64,000 nt of DNA, taken from CAVVEQ01 sp963804865. Lineage in GTDB: Bacteria; Chloroflexota; Anaerolineae; Anaerolineales; Anaerolineaceae. Within the stretch, counting starts at the first letter, position 1, and every line of letters starts with the position of its first letter. Location: assembly GCA_963804865.1 (NCBI GenBank), contig CAWDSH010000001.1, positions 1,054,001 to 1,118,000 of the forward strand. The letters are read 5' to 3'. Position numbers and translations under genes: made by a program. Below are positions 25,809 through 35,406 of this stretch, piece after piece. The notes beneath the pieces were generated by a model. That model made no database searches. It saw only the letters and a program-made list of their open reading frames with translations, and was not told the origin of the DNA.

Positions 25809-27593
25809 TTATCCACCGACTTTTTCCAGCACAAAGCATTCAAGAATATCACCCTGCTCGAAATCATTAAAACCTTTCACCCCGATCCCGCATTCAAATC
25901 CCTGCCGAACTTCGCGAACATCCTCTTTTTCATGCTTGAGGGAGCCCACTTCTCCTTCAAAAAGCGGGGTGCCATTGCGCAAGATCCGGATTCTGCCATT
26001 TCTCCTGATCTCACCCTTGATCACTTTACAGCCAGCAATATTACCAACCTTGCTGATCTTGAATACCGCCAAGACACCTGCCTGGCCAGTGACGGTTTCC
26101 TTGAATTCGGGAGCAAGCATGCCTTTAAGTGCCTTTTCGACATCTTCAATCAGGCGGTAAATAATGCTGTATTCACGGATCGAAACACCATCGCTATCTG
26201 CCAGCCTTGCAGCAGCGGAATCAGCCTGGACATTAAAACCGATAATGATGGCTTTCGAAGCTGTTGCCAGCACCACATCACTATCGGAAATATTCCCGGT
26301 TTCTGCATGCAGGATATTGATCTTGATCTCTTCCGTATTGAGATCGTTTAAAGATTTGACGATCGGTTCAAGCGAACCTTGAACATCAGCTTTTACGATC
26401 AAGCGTAATTCCTTGATCTCGCCTTCCTTGTATCGCTGGAACAAATCCTCAAGCGCCAGTTTTGGAGTCGCTTCCTGCGCTTCCCTGGCTTTTATTTTGA
26501 TCTCTCCGACAATTACCCTGGCTTCCTTTTCAGAAGGAACCACCTGGAAAAGATCACCCGCCTCAGGCACATCGTTGAGACCCATCACCCGCACCGGGGT
26601 GGATGGACCTGCCTTTTTGATCGGTTTTCCTTTGTGATCGAACATGGCGCGCAAACGACCATACGCTTTACCTGCCACAACGGTATCACCATTTTCCAGC
26701 GTCCCATTCTGCACAAGCAAAGTGGCAAATACACCTTTCGTCTTGTCCACTTCAGCTTCGATCACCGTTCCAATCACCTTACCTTGCGGATTTGCTTTGA
26801 TCTCGGTCTGCTCAGTGACCATGATGATCGATTCCAAGAGGTCATCGAGGCCCAATTTTTGTTTGGCGGAGACCGGTACGACCATCGTATCGCCTTCCCA
26901 ATCATCCGGGACCAATCCATTTTCAGCCAATTGCTTTTTCACAAATTCCGGATTCGCTTCAGCCCTATCGATCTTATTCAAGGCAACGATGATTGGCACC
27001 CGGGCTGCCCGGGCATGCGCTATGGCTTCACGCGTCTGCGGCATAACACCATCGTCTGCAGCTACGACCAAAATGACAATATCGGCTCCTTGTGCACCTC
27101 GGGCGCGCATGGCGGTAAAGGCAGCATGACCAGGAGTATCCAGAAAAGTTATTAATTTGCCTTTATGCTCGATCTGGTAAGCCCCGATATGCTGGGTGAT
27201 CCCACCAGCTTCACCCCCGGCAACATCGGTATGCCGGATGGCATCCAGCAAGGTTGTCTTACCGTGGTCCACATGTCCCAGGATTGTCACAACCGATGGT
27301 CTTTGAATCAATTTTTTGGGATCCTCGTCCTGGATCATCTGTCTCCAGTGAGGAACCTCGCCAACCTCCGCAGGAGTTTCTTCCTTGATCACTTCCTGTT
27401 TGGCTTCAAAACCCAATTCGGAAACAACGATTGCAGCGGTATCATAATCAACGACTTGGTTTATATTTGCCATCACCCCGTTTGCCATTAAAGTCTTAAT
27501 GATCTGGATGGGGCTGCTGTTTATTTTCTGCGCCAGGTCTCGAACGGTAATATTTACCGGCAGTTCAACAATTTTTGTATTGTCCTCAGCCAT
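25809..27593 (-). CDS. infB: Translation initiation factor IF-2
   Basis: GTPase that brings initiator tRNA to the 30S subunit. Sequence order: IF2_N domain (VNITVRDLAQKINSSPIQII), G1 GHVDHGKT at 106-113, G3 DTPGHAAF, G4 NKID, then domains II-IV. At 594 residues it has only one IF2_N module and almost no linker, like the short forms in several Chloroflexota. The start at 27593 follows a GGAGG ribosome-binding site 6 bp upstream; the open frame above it is not needed. Confidence 0.96.
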   Translation of the reverse strand: MAEDNTKIVELPVNITVRDLAQKINSSPIQIIKTLMANGVMANINQVVDYDTAAIVVSELGFEAKQEVIKEETPAEVGEVPHWRQMIQDEDPKKLIQRPSVVTILGHVDHGKTTLLDAIRHTDVAGGEAGGITQHIGAYQIEHKGKLITFLDTPGHAAFTAMRARGAQGADIVILVVAADDGVMPQTREAIAHARAARVPIIVALNKIDRAEANPEFVKKQLAENGLVPDDWEGDTMVVPVSAKQKLGLDDLLESIIMVTEQTEIKANPQGKVIGTVIEAEVDKTKGVFATLLVQNGTLENGDTVVAGKAYGRLRAMFDHKGKPIKKAGPSTPVRVMGLNDVPEAGDLFQVVPSEKEARVIVGEIKIKAREAQEATPKLALEDLFQRYKEGEIKELRLIVKADVQGSLEPIVKSLNDLNTEEIKINILHAETGNISDSDVVLATASKAIIIGFNVQADSAAARLADSDGVSIREYSIIYRLIEDVEKALKGMLAPEFKETVTGQAGVLAVFKISKVGNIAGCKVIKGEIRRNGRIRILRNGTPLFEGEVGSLKHEKEDVREVRQGFECGIGVKGFNDFEQGDILECFVLEKVGG

Positions 27594-27717
27594 GTCGTTC
27601 CTCCATTCTATATACACCCCTGAATCTTTGAACGTACCAATCCGTGCCAGGTCAATTGTTTCTGGCGGATCACTCAGGGAGTGCCGAGTTGTTATTCTCT
27701 CTAAACCGGTTTGAAGC

Positions 27718-28035
27718 TCAACCAGCCTGCCCAGAATTGATGGAGGCTGGAAGTTTTCCCATGTACTGCTTCAATAATTCCCGGTCATTTTCAGATAAAT
27801 CGACTTTCAAAGAATGAGCCAGCGCTCCATTCATCCCAATTTCCCAGCACCCGCGCTGATCATGCAGATAAGCCCCCCTGCCTTCCAGTTTTCCGGTGGG
27901 ATCGATTCGAATCCCCTCCTGGGTGCGCACGATTCTGATCAAAGTTCGTTTCTCAAGAACCTGTCTGCAACCCACACAGGTGCGTTGTGGAATATGCCTG
28001 GGTCTGCGAGTCGATTTCTTTATCATCGCTCTCAC
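27718..28035 (-). CDS. rnpM: RNase P modulator RnpM (YlxR/DUF448)
   Basis: A 105-residue YlxR-family protein. The fingerprint RTCVGCRQV and the block DPTGKLEGRGAYLHD are intact. In Bacillus subtilis the family member binds and modulates the RNase P RNA. It keeps its standard place between nusA and infB. The first codon is GTG 28035; an ATG three codons in (28026) is an alternative, as AGGAG lies between the ideal distances for the two. Confidence 0.88.
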   Translation of the reverse strand: MRAMIKKSTRRPRHIPQRTCVGCRQVLEKRTLIRIVRTQEGIRIDPTGKLEGRGAYLHDQRGCWEIGMNGALAHSLKVDLSENDRELLKQYMGKLPASINSGQAG

Positions 28036-28085
28036 ACGCTCCTACCCGTGAGGATGATGAGTATCCCTCGCGGTCATCGTTTAGT

Positions 28086-29978
28086 CTATTCTTCCCATTC
28101 GACGTCACCGCCGCGTTTATGTTTCTTGTGAGCAACGGTCACATCTCTATCGGGGTCATAAACCACTTCAACAAACTTGCTCTTTTTCTTCTTTTTCTTA
28201 TCGGCATCAGGCATAGCTTCTTCTTCTTCTTCGCCTGAACCCCGGTTTTGCTCCAAGGCCGCTTTTAGAGAGAAGAGCTCTTCGAACGATACTTCCTTCT
28301 CTTCCCCTACTGGTCCTTCGACTTGTTTTTCATCTGGTTTTTCAGCAGTTTCCAAAAGCTCAATGTCAGCAGGTAAAGTCTCCGTCACTTCTGCAGGCAC
28401 AACAGGGACTTCCTTTTCCCCTGATTCTGATGTAGCAGTTTCGGAGGGAATCTCTTCGACAGGTGCCTCAACAACAGGCGGATTGAGGACTGAGTCCATC
28501 AGGCTGGTGATCTCCTGCATAGCCTTGGGTCCAATACCCTGAAGGCGGAAAATGGCATCGGAATTTCGTTTATTTTGCAGCGCCAATTCACCAACCGTGG
28601 CAAAACCGGCTTCCTGCAGGATATAGGCTACGTGTTCCGGTAATCCGCTATCCAGGATGTTCTTTTCATAAAGCGCATCGGGGATGACCTTCTTTAATTC
28701 CGCGACCATTTCATTCTGTTGTGCAATTTCTTCAGGTGCTTTTTGTGCAATGGTTCGTTTTTCGATCCGGTCAACGAAACGAGTCATCAGATCATACTCT
28801 TCAGGCGTGAGGGGTTTTCCTTCAGCCTTGCGAGCCAACAAATCCTCTACTTTAACAATATTCTCCGCCTCGGCAGTGGCTATTTCAGCCAGTGATTCGT
28901 CGCTTTGCAGTTTGTTCAACGCGTCAGAAGCGGCTTCCGGCAGGCTCTTTATATCGATGCGCCAGCTGGTTAATTTGGCTGCCAGGCGCGCATTTTGACC
29001 ATCGCGTCCGATCGCCAGGCTGAGCTGGTCTTCAGGGACGACGACGGTTGCTGTCTTTCCATTCTCCGAATGCTCATCCAGATACACACCACTTACCCGT
29101 GCAGGGCTGATCGCCTTGGCAATGAATAAAGCAGAGTCATGATTCCATTCGATGACATCAATCTTCTCATCGTGCAACTCACGCACGATCGTTTGAATGC
29201 GCACACCTCGGATGCCGACACATGCGCCGACCGGATCGATCCCCTGCTGGGTGGCGGAAACTGCCACCTTGGCACGCTGACCCGGCTCGCGCGCGATTGA
29301 GCGGATCTCCACGACGCCATGGTAGATTTCCGGAACTTCATTTTCAAGCAAACGTCTCAGGAAATTGCGATGAGTGCGGGAGAGAATGATCTGCGGACCG
29401 CGAGGTGAGTCTTTTACCTCGGCGATCAATGCTCGTACACGGTCATGAATCCTGAAACGTTCCCCGGGGATCATTTCCTTGCGCGGCATGATACCTTCTG
29501 CCTTCATTTCCATGCCGACCGTCATTCCCTGGGCATTCACTGCCTGGATAATGCCGCTAACGATCTCGCCAAGCTGCTTTTCAAAGTGGGAAAGTTGGGC
29601 TTGTCTTTCCGCATCGCGAATCCGCTGCTGGATCACCTGTCGGGCGGTCTGGGCAGCAACGCGCCCAAAATCCCTGGGTGTTGTTTCGACAACAACCATA
29701 TCTCCAAGTTGCGCTTCAGGCTCCACCAGTCGGGCATCTTCGAGGGTCACTTCGGTAATTGGTTCCTGGACCGATTCGACTACTTCCTTTTCAGCAAAAA
29801 TGGCCACTTTGCCGGTTTCAATATCTACCGTTGCCTTGACCAGCTGGGCAGTCGACGCGTTGACCGCACGCCGATAGGCGGAGATCATCGCTGATTCCAA
29901 TGCTTGAAGAATGATTTCCTTGGGAAGTTGTTTTTCTTCCAGGACTTCATTGAAAGCCAGGGTAAATTCGTTTTTCAT
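28086..29978 (-). CDS. nusA: Transcription termination/antitermination factor NusA
   Basis: RNA polymerase-binding factor with an N-terminal domain (1-125), S1 domain (~130-200) and two KH domains (GxRGVRIQTI and GRDGQNARLAAKL regions). At 630 residues it is much longer than a basic NusA (~350-400). It adds a long helical linker, an HhH-type module (GFATVGELALQN, LQGIGPKAMQEI), an acidic Pro/Glu-rich region and a Lys-rich tail. The extra C-terminal module resembles the alpha-CTD-like repeats of proteobacterial NusA. It heads the operon; rimP is not upstream. Confidence 0.94.
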   Translation of the reverse strand: MKNEFTLAFNEVLEEKQLPKEIILQALESAMISAYRRAVNASTAQLVKATVDIETGKVAIFAEKEVVESVQEPITEVTLEDARLVEPEAQLGDMVVVETTPRDFGRVAAQTARQVIQQRIRDAERQAQLSHFEKQLGEIVSGIIQAVNAQGMTVGMEMKAEGIMPRKEMIPGERFRIHDRVRALIAEVKDSPRGPQIILSRTHRNFLRRLLENEVPEIYHGVVEIRSIAREPGQRAKVAVSATQQGIDPVGACVGIRGVRIQTIVRELHDEKIDVIEWNHDSALFIAKAISPARVSGVYLDEHSENGKTATVVVPEDQLSLAIGRDGQNARLAAKLTSWRIDIKSLPEAASDALNKLQSDESLAEIATAEAENIVKVEDLLARKAEGKPLTPEEYDLMTRFVDRIEKRTIAQKAPEEIAQQNEMVAELKKVIPDALYEKNILDSGLPEHVAYILQEAGFATVGELALQNKRNSDAIFRLQGIGPKAMQEITSLMDSVLNPPVVEAPVEEIPSETATSESGEKEVPVVPAEVTETLPADIELLETAEKPDEKQVEGPVGEEKEVSFEELFSLKAALEQNRGSGEEEEEAMPDADKKKKKKSKFVEVVYDPDRDVTVAHKKHKRGGDVEWEE

Positions 29979-30015
29979 TCTCTTTCTTTCTCCAACTTTT
30001 CTCGTATATTATGCA

Positions 30016-30040
30016 GAAAAGTGGGGAGTGCCCACTTTTC
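30016..30040 (-). other. Hairpin in the nusA leader
   Basis: A perfect 10-bp stem GAAAAGTGGG with a 5-nt loop in the untranslated leader between the predicted nusA promoter and the nusA start. No T-run follows on either strand, so it is not a simple terminator; it may stabilise the message or be a NusA-responsive site. Confidence 0.4.
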
Positions 30041-30073
30041 AACGCCAACAATAACGATGATAAATGCGAAAGT

Positions 30074-30102
30074 ATTTTAGCACAATTGCTCCCTTGATGC
30101 AA
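30074..30102 (-). promoter_or_regulatory. Promoter of the nusA operon
   Basis: Minus strand TTGCAT (30102-30097) and TAAAAT (30079-30074) with a 17-bp spacer, giving a leader of ~90 nt. Confidence 0.6.
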
Positions 30103-30129
30103 GGTTATATTTTCCTAAGCCTGCTTAAA

Positions 30130-30158
30130 TTGACTTCAGTTCCCTCCCGTGTTATTAT
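30130..30158 (+). promoter_or_regulatory. Promoter of the PIN-TRAM/cysS operon
   Basis: TTGACT (30130-30135) and TATTAT (30153-30158) with a 17-bp spacer, divergent from the nusA promoter; leader ~75 nt ending in TTTAGGAGGA before ATG 30242. Confidence 0.6.
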
Positions 30159-30241
30159 TTCATCATCATTATTTATTTTTGTTTTCCAGTACCTTAATAA
30201 TCTCATAATCCCAATCATTCATTTTTAGGAGGACTTATTCC

Positions 30242-31336
30242 ATGAGCGCTGATTTTATTGCTCGCTTGATCGGTATGGTCATTTTTGCCATACTGGGGAC
30301 TTATTGGGGGGCTCAACTCGGTCAGGTAGCTTCCATTAACGATGCGACCATGATCTATCCGGTGGAACAATATTCATTCACCATCGGACTGGTCGGCGCG
30401 TTAACCGGTTTAATCCTGACCCCATTTTTCACAACGAGGCCTGTGCGTGGTTTACGTGCCCTGCTAACCCGCATCTCAGCTCAAACATTAACCTCAGGCC
30501 TTCTTGGCCTTTTAGCCGGATTACTCATCGCGGCTCTTATGACATTCCCAATTTCACTTCTTCCCGATCCTTTCGGCGAGGTACTGCCCATTGTGGGGGC
30601 GGTCCTGTTTGCTTACCTGGGAGTGGCAGTATTCGTCATGCGGCAAACTGACATTTACAATTTTCTTAATTCATTTGGTAAAGGTGGAGGTCTTGGCTCC
30701 GCAGTCGATGCCAGCGGCGCAAATTTCGCTGAAAGCCGGACCATACTCCTGGATACCAGCGTGATCATCGATGGCCGCATAGCCGATATCTCCAGAACGG
30801 GTTTCCTGCCTGGGACACTGCTCATCCCGCGTTTTGTGCTTACCGAACTGCAATACATTGCTGATTCACCGGATAGCCTGCGCCGTCAACGAGGCAGGCG
30901 TGGCTTGGAAGTCCTGGCGCAGCTTCAAAAAGAACCCACCATCCGTGTGCGTCTCAGTGATATCGACGTCGAGGGAGTCAAGGATGTGGACGAGAAACTG
31001 GTCATCCTCGCCCGCCAGCTGCGCTGTCCGATCCTGACCAATGATTACAATCTCAACCGGGTAGCCGAACTGCAGGGAGTGACGGTACTTAATATCAACG
31101 AGTTATCCAATGCAGTGAAGTCTGTGCTCCTCCCGGGCGAGCAAATGAGCATCCGCGTCATCCAGGAAGGCAAGGAGCAGAATCAGGGAGTTGGATACAT
31201 GGATGACGGTACCATGGTGGTCATCGAAAGCGGTCAGAAATACATCGACCAGGAGATCCTTGTAACTGTCACCAAGGTTCTTCAGACCGCTGCCGGGCGA
31301 ATGATTTTCGCCCGTCCGGAAACGAATAACCATTAG
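30242..31336 (+). CDS. Membrane-anchored PIN/TRAM-domain protein (YacL-like)
   Basis: A 364-residue protein with four N-terminal transmembrane helices (1-145), a PIN nuclease domain (~165-290) and a C-terminal TRAM domain. PIN acidic residues are seen in LLDTSVIIDGRI, FVLTELQ, DVDEKLVILA and LTNDYNLN. The TRAM block is GVGYMDDGTMVVIESG. The architecture matches B. subtilis YacL, whose RNA target is unclear. A strong AGGAGG ribosome-binding site precedes ATG 30242, and cysS starts 6 bp after the stop. Confidence 0.9.
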   Translation: MSADFIARLIGMVIFAILGTYWGAQLGQVASINDATMIYPVEQYSFTIGLVGALTGLILTPFFTTRPVRGLRALLTRISAQTLTSGLLGLLAGLLIAALMTFPISLLPDPFGEVLPIVGAVLFAYLGVAVFVMRQTDIYNFLNSFGKGGGLGSAVDASGANFAESRTILLDTSVIIDGRIADISRTGFLPGTLLIPRFVLTELQYIADSPDSLRRQRGRRGLEVLAQLQKEPTIRVRLSDIDVEGVKDVDEKLVILARQLRCPILTNDYNLNRVAELQGVTVLNINELSNAVKSVLLPGEQMSIRVIQEGKEQNQGVGYMDDGTMVVIESGQKYIDQEILVTVTKVLQTAAGRMIFARPETNNH

Positions 31337-31342
31337 GGAGGA

Positions 31343-32746
31343 ATGATGGGTATCAAGATCTACAACACCCTCTCTCGGAAAAAAGAAGATCTCGTCACTC
31401 TAAAACCGAAAAAAGTCAGCATGTATGTTTGCGGACCAACAGTATACAGTAACGCCCATGTCGGACATGCCATGTCTGCCTTGGTTTTCGATATTATCCG
31501 CCGCTACATGGCGTACAGGGGATATGAAGTCACGTTTGTTATGAATTACACCGACGTGGACGACAAGATCATCATGCGCGCCAGGGAGAAAAAGGAAGAT
31601 CCCTTTGAACTTGCTGAAGGTTATATCCAGCAATATGCACAGCACATGATCGATCTGAACGTCCTGCCGGCATCAGTCAATCCCCGCGCCACCCAGGAAA
31701 TGGGACAGATCATCGCGATGATCAAAGGATTGATCGACCTAGGTTATGCCTATGCAGTTGACGGTGATGTTTATTTCCGTGTTGAACGGGACCAGGATTA
31801 CGGACGCCTTTCGGGACGCAAGTTAACTGATATGCAGGCGGGTTCCCGGATCGAAGTGGATGAGCGGAAAAAACACCCCATGGATTTTGCCCTCTGGAAA
31901 GCAGCCAAACCTGGTGAACCTTCCTGGGAAAGCCCCTGGGGATTGGGTCGACCAGGCTGGCATATCGAATGCTCAGCCATGAATCTGCACCATCTTGGAG
32001 AGCAGATTGATATCCATGGCGGCGGTAATGATCTTATCTTCCCGCATCACGAAAATGAGATCGCCCAAACTGAGAGCCTTACCGGAAAGCCCTTTGCGCG
32101 TTACTGGGTACACAATGGCATGATGCAATTCACCGGTGAAAAAATGTCCAAATCGATTGGCAACGTGGTAACCATCGCAGAATTTCTTCAGGATCATCCT
32201 GCCGATGCGCTTCGATTCATGGTGCTCAATTCCGGTTATCGTAACCCGCTTACCTTCAGCGAGGAAGTCATCGAACAAACGGAGCGGGCTTTGGAACGCT
32301 TACGCTCCGGTCTTCGCCCTCCCCTGCCGGGTGCTCAAGGAGCTCCTAAGGCTATCCTGGAATCATTAACTAGCCAGATGGAAGCTACCAAAAAAGGCTA
32401 CCTGGAATCGATGGATGATGACTTCAACTCCGCTGGAGCCATGGGTTTCCTCTTCGAATTGGTCAGAGTGATCAACCAGGCGCGGTCTGAAGGTGCCGAT
32501 GAGACCAACCTCAAATCCGCGCAGGATTTACTCCTCGAGTTAAGTGGTGTATTGGGCCTCTCGCTCAAACAGACGGTTACCGCGGAATCCAACGCAGATC
32601 CCTTCATAGATCTGTTAATCGAGATGCGGAAGGAAATACGGAACCAGAAACTTTGGTCATTATCTGATCAGATACGCGATCGATTAATGGAGCTGGGCGT
32701 GATCATCGAAGACAGCAAGGAAGGCACCAGCTGGAGATGGAAGTAA
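31343..32746 (+). CDS. cysS: Cysteine-tRNA ligase
   Basis: Charges tRNA-Cys. The class I signatures are HVGH at 39-42 and KMSKS at 267-271. The zinc site is complete with Cys30, Cys210, His235 and Glu239 at the positions known for the E. coli enzyme. Length 467 is typical. Two adjacent ATG codons stand at 31343 and 31346; the GGAGG site fits the second slightly better. Its place after the YacL-like gene resembles the order found in Firmicutes. Confidence 0.96.
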   Translation: MMGIKIYNTLSRKKEDLVTLKPKKVSMYVCGPTVYSNAHVGHAMSALVFDIIRRYMAYRGYEVTFVMNYTDVDDKIIMRAREKKEDPFELAEGYIQQYAQHMIDLNVLPASVNPRATQEMGQIIAMIKGLIDLGYAYAVDGDVYFRVERDQDYGRLSGRKLTDMQAGSRIEVDERKKHPMDFALWKAAKPGEPSWESPWGLGRPGWHIECSAMNLHHLGEQIDIHGGGNDLIFPHHENEIAQTESLTGKPFARYWVHNGMMQFTGEKMSKSIGNVVTIAEFLQDHPADALRFMVLNSGYRNPLTFSEEVIEQTERALERLRSGLRPPLPGAQGAPKAILESLTSQMEATKKGYLESMDDDFNSAGAMGFLFELVRVINQARSEGADETNLKSAQDLLLELSGVLGLSLKQTVTAESNADPFIDLLIEMRKEIRNQKLWSLSDQIRDRLMELGVIIEDSKEGTSWRWK

Positions 32747-32817
32747 CTCCAGCGTAAATTCCTGATCATCAAGTTCCTTGTGTGAACTTGACCACTGGAT
32801 GCAACAAGGAGAATCCC

Positions 32818-33558
32818 ATGAAAGAATGGATCCTCGGGCGAAATCCGGTTTTTGAATGTCTCAGAGCTAAACGCAGGCAGGCGTTCAACCTTTTGATTGC
32901 CAGTGGGGTGGAAGAGAAAGGGCGCCTGGTTGATATCCTGGCTCTCTGCGGTGAACGCAAGATGACTCCCCGGCGTGTACTACGCGGTCAATTGGATAAT
33001 ATCGGTGATAATCACCAGGGAGTTGCACTTGAAGTCAGTGGGTATCCCTATGGCAGTTTGATCGACATCATCCAGCTGGCAGTGGACCGCCAGGAACCCC
33101 TTTTTGTCCTCGTGTTGGATACAATGCAAAATCCACAAAACCTCGGCACGCTTATGCGTACCGCGGAAGCAACGGGAGTGCATGGCATTGTCATTCCACT
33201 GGCACGCACAGTGGAAGTCACCCCCGCGGTGGTGAGCGCATCAGCCGGCGCCTGCGAGCATCTGATCGTAGCACAATCAAACCTGGCGCAAGCGTTGGAA
33301 AAGCTCAAAGATGCCGGAGCCTGGGTGGTGGGACTCGAAGGCAGTGCTGAAGCAAAAACTTATCAGGAAATTTCACTTACCGGTCCTCTCGCCATTGTGG
33401 TAGGCAGCGAAGGGGAAGGCATCCGGTCGCTTGTTCGTTCGTCATGCGATCACTTACTTAAACTGCCCATGAAAGGCAAGATACAATCGCTGAATGCAGC
33501 TGTGGCAGGCTCGGTGGTGTTATATCTTGCCCTGGAAGCGCGCTCACTTAAAAAATAA
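32818..33558 (+). CDS. rlmB: 23S rRNA (guanosine-2'-O-)-methyltransferase, RlmB/TrmH type
   Basis: A SPOUT-fold RNA 2'-O-methyltransferase of 246 residues. It has an N-terminal substrate-binding domain beginning WILGRNPVFECLRA and the trefoil-knot motifs NPQNLGTLMRTAEATG, VVGSEGEGI and SLNAAVAGSVVLY. The start was set at 32818 because AAGGAG stands 6 bp upstream and the family N-terminus begins there. The neighbour cysS is a common partner of this gene. G2251 methylation is inferred from the family. Confidence 0.9.
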   Translation: MKEWILGRNPVFECLRAKRRQAFNLLIASGVEEKGRLVDILALCGERKMTPRRVLRGQLDNIGDNHQGVALEVSGYPYGSLIDIIQLAVDRQEPLFVLVLDTMQNPQNLGTLMRTAEATGVHGIVIPLARTVEVTPAVVSASAGACEHLIVAQSNLAQALEKLKDAGAWVVGLEGSAEAKTYQEISLTGPLAIVVGSEGEGIRSLVRSSCDHLLKLPMKGKIQSLNAAVAGSVVLYLALEARSLKK

Positions 33559-33567
33559 ATAAAAAAA

Positions 33568-33591
33568 ACCGGAAGGTAAATCACCTCCCGG
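33568..33591 (-). terminator. Terminator between rlmB and the serS-DUF456 operon
   Basis: A 10-bp stem with one A/C mismatch, followed on the minus strand by eight T. It ends the serS-DUF456 transcript and also blocks the rlmB transcript physically. Confidence 0.8.
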
Positions 33592-33617
33592 TCTTCAATA
33601 TTTACAATTTCCAGATT

Positions 33618-34124
33618 TTACATTGACAGATATACCCATAATCCCCAAAGGGCTACCATTACGGCTCCTATGCCAAAGCGGATTAGAATGGACCAGCCCA
33701 ATCCAATAACCATATTTTTCATGGAGCTAAAAGCTACGCTCTTATCTTTAAGCCGCTGCCACTCCACCAGGAAGAGCACAACCAGTGCTGCGATCAAACC
33801 GCCCAATGGGGTCAGAACGATGCTGCCGATCACCCCGGCTGCCAGGGATGCAATGATCGCCAGCCAGCTTGCGCCTTTTTCATGAGCTTTGGCACCCATC
33901 ACGAAGTTGTCTGAAATATTACCGACAATCATCAGAACTGTAATTACACCAAAAATCCAGCCATTAAATCCAGCAGCCAGCCCATAAACCAATGCGGCCA
34001 GCCAGATGATGGTCAATCCCGGTACAACGGGGATGACCAATCCAAACAAACCGATGAGCATGACCACAGCCACAAGCACGCGGAGCGCGAAATAACCGAT
34101 GGATTGAAGTTCACCAAAGTTCAT
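33618..34124 (-). CDS. DUF456 family membrane protein
   Basis: A 168-residue integral membrane protein with about five helices. The DUF456 fingerprint GLFGLVIPVVPGLTIIWLAA and a Gly-rich segment around SLAAGVIGSIVLTPLGGLIAAL are present. Function is unknown for the family. Its ATG overlaps the serS stop by 4 bp, so expression should follow the serS T-box. Confidence 0.85.
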   Translation of the reverse strand: MNFGELQSIGYFALRVLVAVVMLIGLFGLVIPVVPGLTIIWLAALVYGLAAGFNGWIFGVITVLMIVGNISDNFVMGAKAHEKGASWLAIIASLAAGVIGSIVLTPLGGLIAALVVLFLVEWQRLKDKSVAFSSMKNMVIGLGWSILIRFGIGAVMVALWGLWVYLSM

Positions 34125-35395
34125 TTCCCACCAATCACTTTGATCCCACCCATCCAGGGATGCAACACTTCGGGCACTATGACCGATCCATCCTCCTGTT
34201 GATAATTTTCCAGGACAGCGATCAGGGTTCGCGGCAATCCAAGACCGGATCCATTCAAGGTGTGCACCAAGCGCGGTTTCGAGCCGTCACCGGGTTTGTA
34301 TTTGATGTTGGCGCGCCTCGCCTGGAAATCCCCATCATCGGATACAGATGAAACTTCCAGCCATTCAGCGCAGCCCGGAGCCCAAACCTCAAGATCGTAA
34401 GTCGTTGTAGCGTTGAAACCCAGGTCGCCCGTGCAGAGCTGGATAATGCGGTGTGTCAAGCCAAGCGCTTCAACCGTCTGGCGCGCGTCCTCCAGCATTC
34501 GTTCAAGCTCCCTTTTAGAGTCTTCCGGCTTGCAGAAAATATACATTTCAACTTTATCGAATTGGTGCCCGCGCTTTATACCGCGAACATCCCTGCCGGC
34601 GCTCATTTTCTCCCTTCGGAAACAGGGCGTGTAAGCTGTATATCGCAAAGGCAGCTCGGCATCATCCAAAACTTCGTCAATGTGCAGACCGGTGAGTGGA
34701 ACCTCCGCAGTGGGAACCATCCAGAGATCTTCCTCAATATCATGATAAAGGTTATCCACAAATTTCGGCAGCTGTCCGGAGGCGAATAATGTTTCGGCCT
34801 TAACCATGAATGGGGTATATCTTTCTGAATACCCCTGGCGGATATGCAAGTCCAGCATCCAGGAGATCAATGCCCGTTGCAGCCTTGCCCCAGCGGCATT
34901 GAGTACATAGAATCGCGATCCGGTTAATTTCACGCCGCGCTCAAAATCAATGATGCCCAGTTTTTGTCCAAGGTCCCAATGGGGTTGGGGGGTAAAATCG
35001 TATTCCGGGATCTTCCCATACGTCTTTAACACCACATTACCGGTTTCATCTTTTCCGAGTGGTGTTTTTTCGTCGGGGATGTTCGGGATGGTGGAAACAA
35101 TATCTTGGAGTTTTTCTTCCACTGCTCGAACCTGTTCATCCAAAGCGGTTATCTTTTCACCCACCTGGCGCATGGCATCGATCTTTTCCTGGCGTTGAGC
35201 CTGATCCTTGATCTGGGATATTTCCTTGGATACGGCGTTCCGCTCTGCTTTTAAAATCTCCACCTCTGTCAAGGATGATCGACGTTCTTTATCCAGCGCT
35301 AGGAGATCGTCTATAACCCCGGTATCCATATTGCGGCTGGTTAGCGCAGCTTTAACCACCTCAGGTTTTTCCCGGATCAAATTGATATCCAACAT
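34121..35395 (-). CDS. serS: Serine-tRNA ligase
   Basis: Charges tRNA-Ser. It has the N-terminal coiled-coil arm that grips the long variable arm of tRNA-Ser (residues ~30-110, Glu/Lys-rich) and a class II catalytic core. Motif 2 is seen in YTAYTPCFRREKMSAGRDVRG and motif 3 in LNGSGLGLPRTLIAVLENYQ. Length 424 is standard. An AGGAGG site lies before the ATG. The upstream region is a T-box leader with its own promoter. Confidence 0.96.
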   Translation of the reverse strand: MLDINLIREKPEVVKAALTSRNMDTGVIDDLLALDKERRSSLTEVEILKAERNAVSKEISQIKDQAQRQEKIDAMRQVGEKITALDEQVRAVEEKLQDIVSTIPNIPDEKTPLGKDETGNVVLKTYGKIPEYDFTPQPHWDLGQKLGIIDFERGVKLTGSRFYVLNAAGARLQRALISWMLDLHIRQGYSERYTPFMVKAETLFASGQLPKFVDNLYHDIEEDLWMVPTAEVPLTGLHIDEVLDDAELPLRYTAYTPCFRREKMSAGRDVRGIKRGHQFDKVEMYIFCKPEDSKRELERMLEDARQTVEALGLTHRIIQLCTGDLGFNATTTYDLEVWAPGCAEWLEVSSVSDDGDFQARRANIKYKPGDGSKPRLVHTLNGSGLGLPRTLIAVLENYQQEDGSVIVPEVLHPWMGGIKVIGGK

Positions 35396-35406
35396 GGTTC
35401 CTCCTG

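Noticed and set aside
26634..27155. Open frames on the plus strand across infB
   Set aside because: Antisense to the GTPase domain of IF-2; codon composition mirrors the conserved gene.
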